Assembly: GCA_038503035.1 (NCBI GenBank)
Contig: JAVSML010001016.1
Coordinates: forward strand, 157,105-221,104
Reading direction: 5' to 3'
Origin: Crocodylus rhombifer
Lineage: Eukaryota > Chordata > Crocodylia > Crocodylidae
DNA length: 64,000 nt
Positions 1 through 11,046 of this stretch are shown here, in pieces; positions within the stretch are counted from its first letter, which is position 1; each line of letters opens with the position of its first letter. The position numbers were made by a program, and so were the translations under genes. Below the pieces are notes generated by a model that made no database searches, was not told the DNA's origin, and saw only the letters and a program-made list of their open reading frames with translations.

Positions 1-519
1 GCAAAAAGGGTAATTAGCTTGATTATACCTTGAACACACAACTCACAGCAAGGAGCTGTACTTCCCGGAAAGAGCACTCTAAGTATTTTTGGAGAATGCT
101 CAGAACCACTCTTCACTGACATGGGGGGGTCAGGCAAAATTCATGTGTCAAAAAATTTCAGATGTTGCATATAGAGTTTTTACCACCATAATACTCATCT
201 AGATACCAAGGTATTTAATAGATAATCTACTACCTAAAAGTATTTACATTCAGAATGGGATACTAGATTTGAGACATGAAAAGACACGATCAAATCCCAA
301 AAAATTATGTTAAAGAATTGCCCCATTAGGTTAGGTTGTTATTTATCATTTTTATAGGCCTCAGCCAAAATGAAATAAGGTGAAGCAGACATAGTCACTT
401 CAAAAGATATATCTGGAATCAGTGGGGTTGCATGGGCTTATATTGGGTATGAAGTTTGGTTGCATGGACCCTATTCACTGTTTTTTGTACCTTGTACATT
501 TTTTTTTTTTAACTCTAGA
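1..519. other. AT-rich intergenic DNA, nothing recognised
   Basis: I see no gene, inverted-end element or recognisable repeat here. There is a T-run near 500-510. Confidence 0.5.
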
Positions 520-1629
520 GCTAAAAAATGCGTGAAAGCACAAGGTAGGACTCCCTGTGTCCCACTTCCTCTGGGGTAACTGAGAAATTACCCCACAGTA
601 AACAGAATCTATGTTGCAGAAATTTAGCAGTTGTTTTATTCAGAAGCAAACTACCCTGTTTAGGATGCCACTTAACAGAGGATAGAACAGACACGTGTAA
701 CCCGAGCAGTCCCCTCTCCAATTGAGGGGAATCAGAGCAGGTGCACGAGCACTGTGAGAGGTGTAGGGACCCTCTTCCCCCTATAGAGCAGAGCCAGATC
801 ACCAACGGGGACTTAACCATACACCTTTTAATGACAGAACCAGTGATTGGAACATAACCTATATAAACCAGGGGGTGTGGGGGACACTACAATGCCCCAA
901 GGGGACAGGATTCAATAAAGGTTACACATTCACATTCATAGAGATATTCATCTAGTTACAAAAGACAGGTTTAACAAAATATAACATGCAAACAACACAA
1001 TAAACAATACCGATTAACAAAATATAAAATGAACAAAATACAAAACACCAAATGACAAGAGATATAGGGTGTAGGTACCTGCAGGGGGAAAACACAATGA
1101 CCCCTTCCACTCCAACAAGAATTTCTCCCGTCACTTCACTCACCCCTGCTTGACTCAGCCAGAACTTGACCTCAGATCTCTCACATGGTAAGCAGAAACT
1201 CTACCACACAGCCACCACGGCTGGGCCTGTTCCAGACTGCCAGGGCTTCTGACCTTCTGGAAGCCCCTGCCTCATGTCATGCTGCCCTGCCTCTTGCTGG
1301 AGAAACTGGAAGTGGAGCTGGGAGGCTCTCAGGTCACTGCACAGCTTTCTGCTGGAGCCAGGTGGGGAACCTCTCCTGCTGTCTGCAGCCTCTTGCTGGG
1401 GATCCTGGAGCCCAGCAGGGAGCCTCTCCGGCTGACTGCATGCCGTGCTGCCCCAGCCTCTCGCTGGGGATCCTTTCCTGCTGGCCACGCTGCTGAGAGT
1501 TCAACTGCTGCCTGCAGGTCCTGCTCCTTCAGGCTCTTCTGGGGCAACTGCTTCCACCCGCTGGCCCAGCTCTTGCCAGCTCTTTGAAACTCCTTCCTCG
1601 TTGTCCTGAGCAGGTCTCTTGAGTCAGCT
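520..1629. other. Unresolved repeat-like sequence
   Basis: This stretch joins the minus-strand LTR-like promoter block and contains the tRNA-like sequence. An AATAAAGG is present on the + strand near 915. The overlapping open frames near 1200-1740 are on both strands of GC-rich sequence and show no protein-family motif. It may be the body of a retroelement, but no boundary supports a firm call. Confidence 0.3.
1152..1220 (-). pseudogene. tRNA-Gly-like sequence (tRNA pseudogene or SINE head)
   Basis: On the minus strand this reads like a decayed tRNA. An A-box-like GTGGTGGCTGTGTGGTAGAG is followed by an anticodon-arm region CTTACCATG and a weak B-box (GAGGTCAAGTTC). The order and spacing resemble tRNA-Gly, with the anticodon position falling at ACC. 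The B-box and acceptor stem have diverged too far for a working tRNA. It is either a tRNA pseudogene or the head of a tRNA-derived SINE whose body would run toward lower coordinates. I could not find a second copy in the window. Confidence 0.4.
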
Positions 1630-1800
1630 GCGCTGCCCCTTTTATCCGCCTCCAGGTGACCCGAGGGGCCAATCAGGGGACATGGAGGGTGAGTCTCTGG
1701 AGCCTGATTGGTGAGGAAAGGGAATCCCAAGCCCTCCAATCATTTTTTACCCTTTCAAAACCCCTGGGTCAAATCACTACCAGCTAGCCCATCACACATG
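1630..1800 (-). promoter_or_regulatory. LTR-like promoter block (CCAAT and TATA) on the minus strand
   Basis: Read on the minus strand, a CCAAT-type box (CTGATTGGCC, about 1665-1676) lies upstream of a clear TATA box (GGATAAAAGGGG, about 1638-1649). The block starts with TGTGTGATGGG near 1798. This resembles the U3 promoter of the solo LTR at 6711-7647, which also has GATTGGCC followed by GGATAAAAGG. I could not find a matching target-site duplication or the far end, so the extent (possibly down to ~520) is unknown. Confidence 0.35.
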
Positions 1801-1906
1801 TTACTGTTGCCTTGATTCAACTGACATGCAGTGAATACCTCTCCTTCTTTAACTCAATGTAGTTGGTTCACTTGTCCACAGCCTTTGCTTTGGCAGTGAT
1901 TTACAC

Positions 1907-4197
1907 TAGGACTGTGCGAAACAGCACCATTCTGCTTCAACTTCCATTTCAATGTTTCGATGGAACAGTGTTTCATTTCATTTTGAAAGCACTGTTCTGT
2001 TTCAATTTCGGTGAAACAGCATCGAAACAGTTTCAGCGTTTCACCCATAGGCTATAATAGGGAAGCATGAAACTGCCTATAACATTGTCATTTATTGTCT
2101 GATTCAGATGAAGCTTGCAGAGATGGTAGACCCTTCTGAGGGCATGAAGCCTGCCAGGTTTCAAGGAGATAGGTGCAGAGGTTTCTGGGAAACTGCACCT
2201 CAAGTTGTTACAAGGAAAACTGTCACTTGCTGCCAGCGGCAGCCTCCTGTCATCCAGCAGGCAGATCCGGGTGCCTGCACCCCCAGGACAGCTGTGGGGC
2301 AGTACCAGACTCCTCCCAGGGGTCTGGGCCCCTGATCTGCCTGCTGGAAGACAGGAGGCTGCTGCTGCTGCCTGGGACTGGCGCTGGGCGCAGCCCGCAC
2401 CCAGCACCCAGCACCAAGAAGATTAGTGCTGCCACTGGCCCCAGGCAGCAGGAGCAGCCTCCTGTGATCTGGTAGGCAGATCAGGGGTCTGCACCCCCGG
2501 GAGGGCTACAGGGGCTGTGTCAGCTTCCTCTTGGGGGTGTGGGCGGGCCCCCAACCTGCCTGCAGGATGACAGGAGGCTGCTGCTCTCAGCTGGGGCCAG
2601 TGGCAGCACTAATCTTCCTGGTACTGGGTGCGGGCTAAGCCCAGCGCCAGCGCCAGTCCCAGGTGGCAGGTGCAACCTCTTGTTATTCAGCAGGCAGATT
2701 GGGGCCCACCTGCACTCCCAGGAGAGCTGCAGGGCTCTGCCGGACTCCTCCCAGGGGTGTGAACCCCCAGATCTGCACCCTGATGAGAGGAAGCTCAGCC
2801 TGCTTGTCCCACCTGCGACCGGCACCCCCCACTCACCTCCTTGCCCAGCCTACACCTAGATGCAGCTCCCTTGCATGACGCCCCCCCACCCCCGCTTACC
2901 AGCATCAGCAGCCACACTCTTGGCCCTCTGTACAGTGGGGGACAGCATAGCTCAGCCCCAGCCACCAGGTATGTGCCACCTCTGCCACAGCACGCTGCTG
3001 CTGCTGCCCAGCTCAGAGCAGTGTGGGGCTGTGTGCATTCAGGCAACTTCAGGCTGGCACCTGGGGCTGTGCACTGCTCATGGAGACTGCCAGCCATGGA
3101 GAAGCGGTACTGCATACAGGACCAGGGCTGGTGTGGCTGACAGTCCCCACGAGCAGCACACAGCCCCGGATGACAACTCAGAGCTGGCCGAAACCACAAG
3201 GCCCGAAGCTGCGCTGAGCCAGGAAGCAGCACCATGCTGTGGCAGACACCTGGCAGCTGGGGCTGAGCTGTGCTGCTGCCTGCCGTGCAGGGGGCCAAGA
3301 GCATGGCTGCTGATGCTGGTAAGCTGCAGGAGGGCTGCAGCTGGATGGGGCTCATGCGAGGGGGGCTGTAGCTGGGAGGGGAGCATACAGGGGAACTACA
3401 GCCAGGTGGGGGCCACGCAGGGGGGCTGCAGCCAGGCAGGGGGCACCAGTCCCAGGTGGAACAAGCAGGCTGAGCTTCCTCTCACCAGAGTGGAAATCTG
3501 GGAGTTTGCACCCCCAAGAGGCCTGCTGCTGGCCTGTGCCAGACTCCTCCCAGGAGGTGCAAGCCCCTGATCTGTGACAGATGACAGAAGGCTCAGGTTG
3601 CCACCTGGGACCGGTGCTGGGTGCAACCTGAACCCAGTGCCTGGGAAGATTGCTGCTGCCTCCAGTCCCAGGTGGCAGTGGCAGCCTCCTGTCATCCAGT
3701 GCAGAGCCAGGGGCTCGCACCCCAGGGAGGAGTCTGGCACAGCCTCACAGCCCTCCCAGGGGTGCAAACCCCTGGATCTGTGCTGGATGACAGGAGGCTC
3801 AGGCTGTCACCTGGGACCGGTGCTGGGCAAAGCCTGTGCCCAGTGCTGGGGAAGATCCGTGCTGCCGCTGGCCTCTCTTGTCATCTGGCGCACAGATCCA
3901 GGGGCTCACACCCCTGGGAGGAGCCCGGCACAGCCCCGCAGCCCTCGCAGGGGTGCCGGCGCCTGGATCTATGTGCCAGATGACAGGAGGCTGTTGACTG
4001 GGACTGGCACTGAAGCCAAGTAAGCCCAGCTTTGAAACTCAAAACATTTCAAAACGTTTGAAATGTTTCAAGTACCCTTGTTTCCTCTTGAAACTGTTTC
4101 AAAGCCTTTTGTTTCATTTTGATTTTGCTGTTTTGAGCTCAAAATACATTGAAACAGCTTTGAAATGAAATACTCAGCAAAATTTCACATGCCCCTA
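1907..4197. mobile_element. hAT-like DNA transposon, non-autonomous, with GC-rich repeated core
   Basis: The left end (TAGGACTGTGCGAAACAG) and the reverse complement of the right end (TAGGGGCATGTGAAATTTTG) form imperfect inverted repeats. The flanks ATTTACAC (1899-1906) and CTTTATAC (4198-4205) match at 6 of 8 bases, as an aged 8-bp hAT target-site duplication would. Both ends are rich in GTTTCA/TGAAAC motifs. The 2.1-4.0 kb core is GC-rich and made of degenerate tandem units of roughly 200-300 bp, each with a CTCCTCCCAGGGG-like and a GGAGGCTG-like stretch. Open frames in the core are low-complexity (Pro, Ser, Gly, Ala, Cys) and occur on both strands, so I treat them as non-coding. No transposase is visible. 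Confidence 0.6.
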
Positions 4198-4205
4198 CTT
4201 TATAC

Positions 4206-5398
4206 CCATGTTACTGGTTATACTGGTATAACTCGAGTTACTGGTAGCAGCTCTAAAGATACCAAAGGTCCAAGCTGTCCATGACCTTCCCAGTTTTAAA
4301 AAATGCTACCCCAGCATCTCAATATTTTTAAAAAATTAGATTTTGCCCTGGTTTTCCCTTTTGTTGTGGGATCACTACAGTACCAGGCAGCACCATAGTG
4401 TAATGGATCCATTTCAGGCACTTCACCCCTTAAAATGGAACATAGACGACTTAGTAAGGTGCTCCACACATACCACAAACTTTCATCAAGAGACAATACC
4501 TATTAACATGTGTTCGATACCACACTAAGTTAGCCATACTACAATCACAGAAAAGTAGGGCTTGAAGGTACCTCAAGTAGTCATCTAATCCAACCCCTGC
4601 TCAAGGGATGATCATCTATCCAAGCCAAACAAACCTGTTCTAACCTATTTCTAAGTACCCAGTTAACCCTGTCATGTAGGCTGTAGACCCAGAAGTAGCA
4701 TGGCCGCCTTAGTGCAGCATGGTCCATGCACAGATATTGGCACTAAATGAGGCAGTATTGCCCCTGCTTAGGCTGCCAGCATTTCAATAGCTTTTGCCAG
4801 TGCAGTATTCATCCCTCTTTGTATCCCATTCACAAAATATATGGTTTTTCAGCTAACCTGGGGACACTAATGCTTTCAGTTCAGGAGGGCTTCTGTTCCC
4901 TCCTTGGGGCCAGGCAATGTGGCAGGCATCAAAGAAGAGAAAATCTGTTCCAAGCATCTGAGGCCCACAGTATTCTGAATACTAGAGAAACCTCCTATGT
5001 AACAGCTGCTATTTGATAAGCAGAAGACACTGAATTGAGGCTTTGAGATCTAAGTAACATGCACTAACAATCAAATATTAGTCTACACTTCCTCCAAAGA
5101 GGTATATGGGATACATGCTTCAGTTATTAAACACCAGCAAGGATGAAAAGTAGAAAAAGCTAACTTAGGGAATAGTGTTGCATTAGAAAGGAGACCAGTT
5201 TGGTTACCCAGTAGATCGTTGCCATCTCTAATAGATGCGATTCACTGGTCCCTTTAGAAAGACAGGGAATCTACTATATGAATGTAGACATTTTTAATGC
5301 ATTGATTTAATGTAACACATACTAAAGCAGGCCCTTCAGAGCAGGTTAGGGAAAAAACATTTCTTTATGTCCATTGGTAATGAAACAAACTTAGTGAG
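4206..5398. other. Intergenic DNA with one CR1 fragment
   Basis: Apart from the minus-strand CR1 fragment at 4548-4690 I see no gene or element. The short open frames at 4343 and 4747 have no recognisable motif. Confidence 0.5.
4548..4690 (-). mobile_element. CR1 LINE 3'-end fragment
   Basis: Read on the + strand, AATCACAGAAAAGTAGGGCT followed by CATCTAATCCAACCCCTGCT is the reverse complement of the CR1 3' end, as seen intact in this window at 34860-34944 and 43440-43498. The fragment is short and diverged and covers only the last part of the element. Confidence 0.7.
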
Positions 5399-5401
5399 AT
5401 A

Positions 5402-7716
5402 GCCTAGGGACATACATTACATATAAACCAGTTTAAGTGATCAGAAACTGGTTTAAACTTGTAATAGAACAGATGTTCAGTATGCATAAACCAGTTCGAC
5501 AACGGCTGAAACTGGTTTAAGACAAACCTGGTTGAATGTAGTATCAGACTTAATTGATTTGTGTCAAACCGGTTTATTCAATGTCTGCCCCAGACCCCAT
5601 GCTGGTTTAAATTAAAATCAGACTCCCACGGCATCCTGGCATGCTTTCTGGGCTGTGCAGGGATCTCTGCTCCACAGCAGGGCTGGCCCCTTCCCTCTGC
5701 TCCCTGACTACAACTCCCAGTCTCTGCAGGTATCCCACACTCCCCTCCCCACTCTCTGCTAAGCAGGCATTCCCCCCATCCCTCAGACACCTCTCAGCAT
5801 TAGTTGGCTGGCCACATGCTGGCTACCTCTGAGCTTTGGCAGAGGGGACAAAGGGAGAATCAACAGATAGCTGGTAATGTCCCTCTGTTTTCTTCATTGG
5901 GTGATAACCATTGAGTTAGGGGTGATAAACATTTCCTGCTGGGCTGGTCAGGAAGGGGGGGAACTCCTCCCTAATCGCAACATCCTACCAGGGCCTGGCC
6001 ATGAGCCTCTCAGTTCAGCTCTGTAAAAGGGAAAGGAGGGCTGCTCTAGTCCCAGACCTCTTCCTGGTTTAAGTTAAATCAGATTCCCCCAGCATCCCAG
6101 CATGCTCTCTGGGCTGGGCTCTCTGCTCCAGCCCCTCTGCTCCCATGTTGCAGCTCTGGCAGAGACTGCAGGTACAGCAGCATCTGCCTGGCTTTCTCCT
6201 AAACCTCCTCCTCACCACTCCTTGCTCAAGCAGAGATTCCCCTGTCCCCTCTGCCTTACACAGACAACTCTCAGCATTAGGTAGCCTACAACACGGTGGC
6301 TACGGTTTGTGCTGTGATGGGACAAAAGTAGACAGGACAGAGTTGGCTTAGGGCTTTTTGGAACTAATCAGCAGGTAGCTGGTAATGTCCCTCCATTCTT
6401 TCTATGGAAACAGTTGTTTAAATGAGAGAAGCTTTTGTTTTGTTTTATGGGCTAATAAATACTAACAACTCCCTGTGTAACTCCTTGCTGTGTAACTTAA
6501 TGCTCTGTTATCAACAGCAAGGGCGTGGAGGGAACCCCTCCCTAATCAGATTGTCCTGCCTGCCTGCCACACCCCTCTTCAGCTCAGCACTACGGTAGGG
6601 AAGGGAGGGCTACTCTAGCACATACTGGCTTCTAGCCTGAGCCACTGCAGGCATGTGCTGGCATGTCTACATTTGTCTCTGAGGTTACAAACCAGTTCAG
6701 CCTAGCCAGGTGTGGAGGAAACTTACTGGAGGCAAGAGAAGGCAGTGGGATGCCGCGCCGGCAGCCAGTGGCAGTGAAAGTGAAACTGCGGCGGCAGGAG
6801 CTGACACAGACAAAGATCAAAAGCAAAACCCATGGCAGAGCCGGGAGGAGCTGGGAATGGCTCCCACGTCCATTTGGGCACACTTTGTAGAAACATGCCA
6901 AGGGCGATTGGCCAGGTGGCCACCCGGCGCCAGGATAAAAGGCCCAGCAGGAAGGGAGCTGGGGGAACTGGAAGTAGTGTTCCCAACTGGCCCAGAGAGA
7001 CCAGAGAGTGTGGAGGATCCTACAGAGGAGGAGATGTGGTGGCGCCCCAGAGTGGGAACCATGGAAGACAAGTCAGGGCAGTGAGGGCCCAAGGAGTCAC
7101 TTACAAGGCTGGTGTGGGTGGAGACTAACAACAGCAGTGACTGGGACACCAACAGAGACAGTGGAGCCGGAACCCAGACACAAACATCTGACAACAGGTA
7201 CCAAACCCGGGGAGGGAATGATGCAACAAGGGGTCCCAAAGCCCGGGTAGAGTCAGACACCGCCTGAACCGGGAAACACTGAAGTGCAGCGGCGGACACA
7301 CAGTACAAGTACCACCTGTAGCCCACAAGTGACTGAGCGTCAGTGAGGGCCGGAACACTGGCCCCAATGGACAACATCACGGTTGATGTTAGGTGGGATA
7401 TAGGGGAGGTGGAGCCCCAAGAAGCAACAGCTGCAAGGAAGACCGGGGGGGAGTACCAGGGGAGACAGGACCAGACACCATCCTCCCACTAGAAAACTAA
7501 TCAACAAAGACATAGTAGGAGAGCCCCCTGTTAAGCTGACCCAAGGCCGCTTCCAGTAGCCCGGCCGTGCAGCCCAGAAGGCGACGGCAAGGTTTGAAGG
7601 AAGCCCAGACGTGCAACGCTCGGGGGAGAGAGGCACAGAAAGCTACACCAGGTTAGACTAACCTGCAAAGACTGAATCAATTCAGTTCCAGGCTTTTTGA
7701 ATGTCTGTCCCTAGCC
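5402..7716. mobile_element. TIR element family 'GGCTAGGGACA', copy A (nested, internally duplicated)
   Basis: The ends GCCTAGGGACATACATT and (reverse-complemented) GGCTAGGGACAGACATT are inverted repeats. They are flanked by ATA at 5399-5401 and ATA at 7717-7719, so a 3-bp target duplication is likely. The left subterminal region carries repeated AAACTGGTTTAA-type motifs. The internal segment is present twice in tandem, starting near 5588 and near 6053, whereas copies B and C have it once. A 937-bp solo LTR (6711-7647) is inserted near the right end. No transposase is visible, so it is non-autonomous. The superfamily is uncertain; a 3-bp duplication would suit PIF/Harbinger. Confidence 0.65.
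6711..7647 (+). mobile_element. Solo LTR of an endogenous retrovirus, nested in TIR element copy A
   Basis: The segment starts TGTGGAGG, ends GCTACA, and is flanked by a perfect 5-bp duplication CCAGG (6706-6710 and 7648-7652). The flanking sequence resumes exactly where copies B and C of the host TIR element continue (GGTTAG..TAACCTGCAAA). A TATA box GGATAAAAGG lies at about 6933-6942, with GATTGGCC 30 bases upstream. No retroviral gene adjoins it, so it is a solo LTR left by LTR-LTR recombination. The open frames across it are incidental. Confidence 0.75.
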
Positions 7717-7719
7717 ATA

Positions 7720-8548
7720 ATGACCAGGAGAGAAGCATATAGAGAACTTGTCTGAAATAGGACCATCCTTTTGTTGTATGTTTACACAATGCCTAGCATA
7801 ATGGGCATCCTGATGTATGACTGAGGCCTTGGGACATTATTGTAACAACATGCTGTCTACAGCATCTGAAAATTTCTCCAGCTCTCACAGCAGCATAGTA
7901 TATAATCACATCTTGTACCTTCTCATTCTGTTGCTACAGGCAAACCTCTGGAAAACTGTGCCCAGAGTAGATTACAACATTTTGCGCCCTGTCTCAAAGC
8001 AATCTGAAGGCATAATGAAATAAAAGAGTAAAAGAAGTGTACAAACATAAAAAGAGCAAAACAAGAAGGAAAAAAGCACTGTTTGCCTAGCCATCAATAC
8101 AGCATGTGCGCTAAAGATTACATGGCTTATTAAAGATTTGTAATAACACACTGATGATTTGGCAGTAAAAACTGCATCACCAACTTAGCCAAAACATATT
8201 TTGTTTGAAAATATACTGCGATACACAAGTGTTTTGCCACAGCCTTTTCCCTCAATATTTTTAGCATTTTAGGTTTAGGGTCTGATCTAGTCATGCATTT
8301 AGGAGTGTGTCTGCATGTAACGTAAGCATGCAAGTACTCTCACTGAAGTCAGTAGTACCAATGATATGCTTAAAGACTTACATGTTTTAAGTCCTCTGCT
8401 GGATCCTGGACTTAGCCTCCTCACAAACAAGATCATCATCATCTATTGTGTGAGAGTCCTGGAACCCCAAACCCCTTGGTTCTGGATGTGTCACTACCTT
8501 ACTTCTCACAAATAAACTGGTCACAGAAGCAATTCTGTCTGAATCACA
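7720..8548. other. AT-rich intergenic DNA, nothing recognised
   Basis: No gene, inverted-end element or known repeat is recognisable. Confidence 0.45.
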
Positions 8549-8881
8549 GGGCATCTTTGCACACACTACTAGGGTGGGGAGGGTGCTTTAATTAGAGCGA
8601 CTCTGACAGATGTTCTAATTAAAGTGCCCTCAGCATCTCCTGTATTCAGGGTCCCATGCTTTTAAATGGTAGTGCGGGAGCTTTAACCAAAGCTCACTCA
8701 ACGAGCTTTAGTTAAAGCACCTCTGTCATCATTTTGAAGCATGAAGACACCGAATACATGAGTTGTGGAGGTTGCTGGAGGGCACTAATTGTATGTTCTA
8801 CAGACTCAATTAATCTAATCTGCTCCAACACACTGTAATCACAATGCCTGGAGTGACATCCCTCCACGTCTACAGGCACCC
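8549..8881 (+). mobile_element. 333-bp MITE, copy 1
   Basis: The ends GGGCATCTTTGCACACAC and (reverse-complemented) GGGTGCCTGTAGACGTGG are imperfect inverted repeats. The flanking triplets are ACA and ATA. The centre holds a palindrome-like AGCTCACTCAACGAGCTTTA and paired GTGCTTTAATTAGAGC-type arms. Copy 2 at 10474 has exactly the same length and the same internal order. No coding capacity. Confidence 0.65.
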
Positions 8882-10473
8882 ATAATGACTAGCATGTGAG
8901 AAGGCAAAATTAGAGGGATGGTTTCAAGTGAATTGAGAAGCATACGCTAGTAGCCACACCACATGCTAGTAAGAAAACCCCAAGTAGGAACAATAGTCAC
9001 ATGTCATGACTCAGAGTTTCCCTGTTCCCTTTTGGATTGGCCGGGCAATCGTTCTCTCAGAGGAAGGGGCAGGGATACAGAATTGCGAATCTGAACTGTA
9101 TAAAGCTCCTCAAACACAAGAGTATACACAGGAGTCTGCAATTGGCCTTACCTATGAGGACAGATACTGAGGGACCTGAGAACTAGTATATTCTCTAGAG
9201 AAAAATTTGCCTAATTGCTAATATTTTGCAATTTCGTCATATTGCTAATATCCCAAAAAGCAGTGCATCGTTCAGAGGAATTTGCTTTGCCTCATCTTGT
9301 ACTTCTCTAGGAAGAGTCTCATTCTGGGTGTAATACTATTCCATCTAAATCATTAGCTTTCCTCCAAAAACCAGTCATCATAAAGAAGGAACAAAGAAGG
9401 AGGCCCACAGTCACAGGAGTTTCTACTTGCTGGTGCAGGGAGAGCCCAGGGTCATGACTCCAGGTTTCCCTTGCACTGGCAATAAGTTGCGATGGGATCC
9501 AATTCACAGTCCCACAATCCCGCTTTTGGCCATGCATATGTGGGTCAACATTGAAATCTGGTATTGGTTTGTTCATCTTCTGAAGAGATATAGAATATAG
9601 CTGCTGCTAAATGTCAGCTTAAGCAAAGCTTTCAATGGAAGCAAAGAAGAGCACTCTAAGGGAAAGAAAAAAATCATTCTGTTTTTACCTTAGTTTCACC
9701 CCTGCTAGGAAGCATCTTCTTACTAATTGCTAACGTTATTCATTAAGAAACTACAGTAAACTCAGCATTGCAAAAGCGATGTAAGATGACAGTCTCTGTG
9801 CCATGGTGTTTATAATTCCAAACACAACAATACAGCGCCCTGCGTGGCTCAGGAGATTGTTTGGTCTTAGACTGCAGCAATTTATTCTGTACAGCTATGG
9901 TGTCAAATATTGCTATGATATGATTATGCACTTTACCCTTTAAGAAGGATAAGGGGAAAAAAAAGTTTCCTCATGTGATATTTATCATTAGAAAGCCAGC
10001 TATTTTTCCTTCACTTCCTGCATTAAAAAGCCGTTGTCCCATCACTCATCACAGCCAATCCTTCACTTCCTGTATTAAAAAGCCATTGTCCCATCACTCA
10101 TCACAGCCAACCCATAATTTTGTGTTGTTCACATAGTTGGGCAATAGATAGCAGGCAACATCTTTTCCAGTTTGTAGCACTTCTTTCCACCTGCTGTGTT
10201 TAAATTGAGAACTTAGTGATGTCACTAGAATACACAACTTGTTCGCTCTCAGCCCAGGAGGAGGACAGGGTCTTAACTGCAAAGGAAGAATAAACTCTGT
10301 ATCATTCCCCTGGATGGCACCATGGTGCATACACAATGCTGGATGCTGTTATGACTTAGGGAAGAGTCCCTGAAATCATTTTAGATAGTTCTCTAAAACC
10401 ATCTGCTCAGTGTGTAGTGGCAACCAAAAAAGCTAAAACACTGGGCATCATTAAGGAGGAAATTGAAAACAAA
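8882..10473. other. Intergenic DNA with a 52-bp tandem duplication
   Basis: Only the duplication at 10007-10110 stands out. No gene or element boundary is recognised. Confidence 0.45.
10007..10110. repeat. Two-copy 52-bp tandem duplication
   Basis: Units 10007-10058 and 10059-10110 both begin TCCTTCACTTCCTG and end CATCACAGCCAA. I count two differences, both transitions (C/T and G/A). This suggests a recent local duplication. Confidence 0.9.
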
Positions 10474-10806
10474 GGGTGTTATACACGTGCTCCAAGAGTA
10501 GGGGGGACGGGGGGAGGTGCTTTAATTTGAGCCACTCTAATTACAGCACACACAGTGCCTCGTGCATCAGTGTCCCTTCAAGTATAAATGGCAGCAGGGG
10601 TGCTTTATCTAAAGCATGTTGAATGAGCTTTAGATAAAGTGCCTCCACCATCACTTTTAAGTGCAGGGACACTGATATAGGAGATGTTGGAAACTGCTGG
10701 AGTGCGGGAATTACCACGCTTCAGCAGACTCAATTACCTGAGTCTGCTCTTATGCGCTGTAATTACAGTACATCTGAGCAGCCTTGCTGCTCATGTATAG
10801 GTGCCC
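10474..10806 (+). mobile_element. 333-bp MITE, copy 2
   Basis: The ends GGGTGTTATACACGTGC and (reverse-complemented) GGGCACCTATACATGAGC are inverted repeats. They are flanked on both sides by AAA (10471-10473 and 10807-10809). The internal order matches copy 1: a GTGCTTTAATT arm, a TTTAT..AAAGC palindromic centre, and a CAGCAGACTCAATTA region near the right end. Non-coding. Confidence 0.75.
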
Positions 10807-10829
10807 AAAATGGAAAACATTATCATGCC

Positions 10830-11046
10830 ACTATACAACTCCATGTTGCACCCACATCTTGAATCCTGTGTGCGGTTCTGGTCTTTACATCTCAAAGGGA
10901 TATAGTAAAATTAGAAAGGTACAGAGACGGGTAACCAAAGCGATCAGAGGGGTGGAGCAGTTACCATACCACAACAGACTAAAAAGCTAGACTCTTTAGT
11001 TTGGAAAGGAGAAGGCTGAGAGAGGTCTATAATCCAGAGGGCACCT
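10830..11046 (+). mobile_element. CR1 LINE fragment (end of ORF2)
   Basis: The sequence encodes a decayed version of the CR1 ORF2 C-terminal region: a 'LHPHLESCVRFWSL'-like stretch, then 'KVQRRVTKAIRG' and 'YHNRL'. The order matches the same region of the long CR1 copies at 34430 and 42960. It is truncated on both sides and the frame is broken. Confidence 0.7.

Noticed and set aside
520..1800. Full minus-strand LTR with defined ends
   Set aside because: Promoter-like boxes are present, but no matching flanking duplication or second end was found.
2108..4023. Long overlapping open frames in the GC-rich core of the first hAT-like element (for example 2860-3570, 236 codons)
   Set aside because: Frames are open on both strands at once, composition is low-complexity, and the sequence consists of degenerate tandem units. 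No family motif is present.
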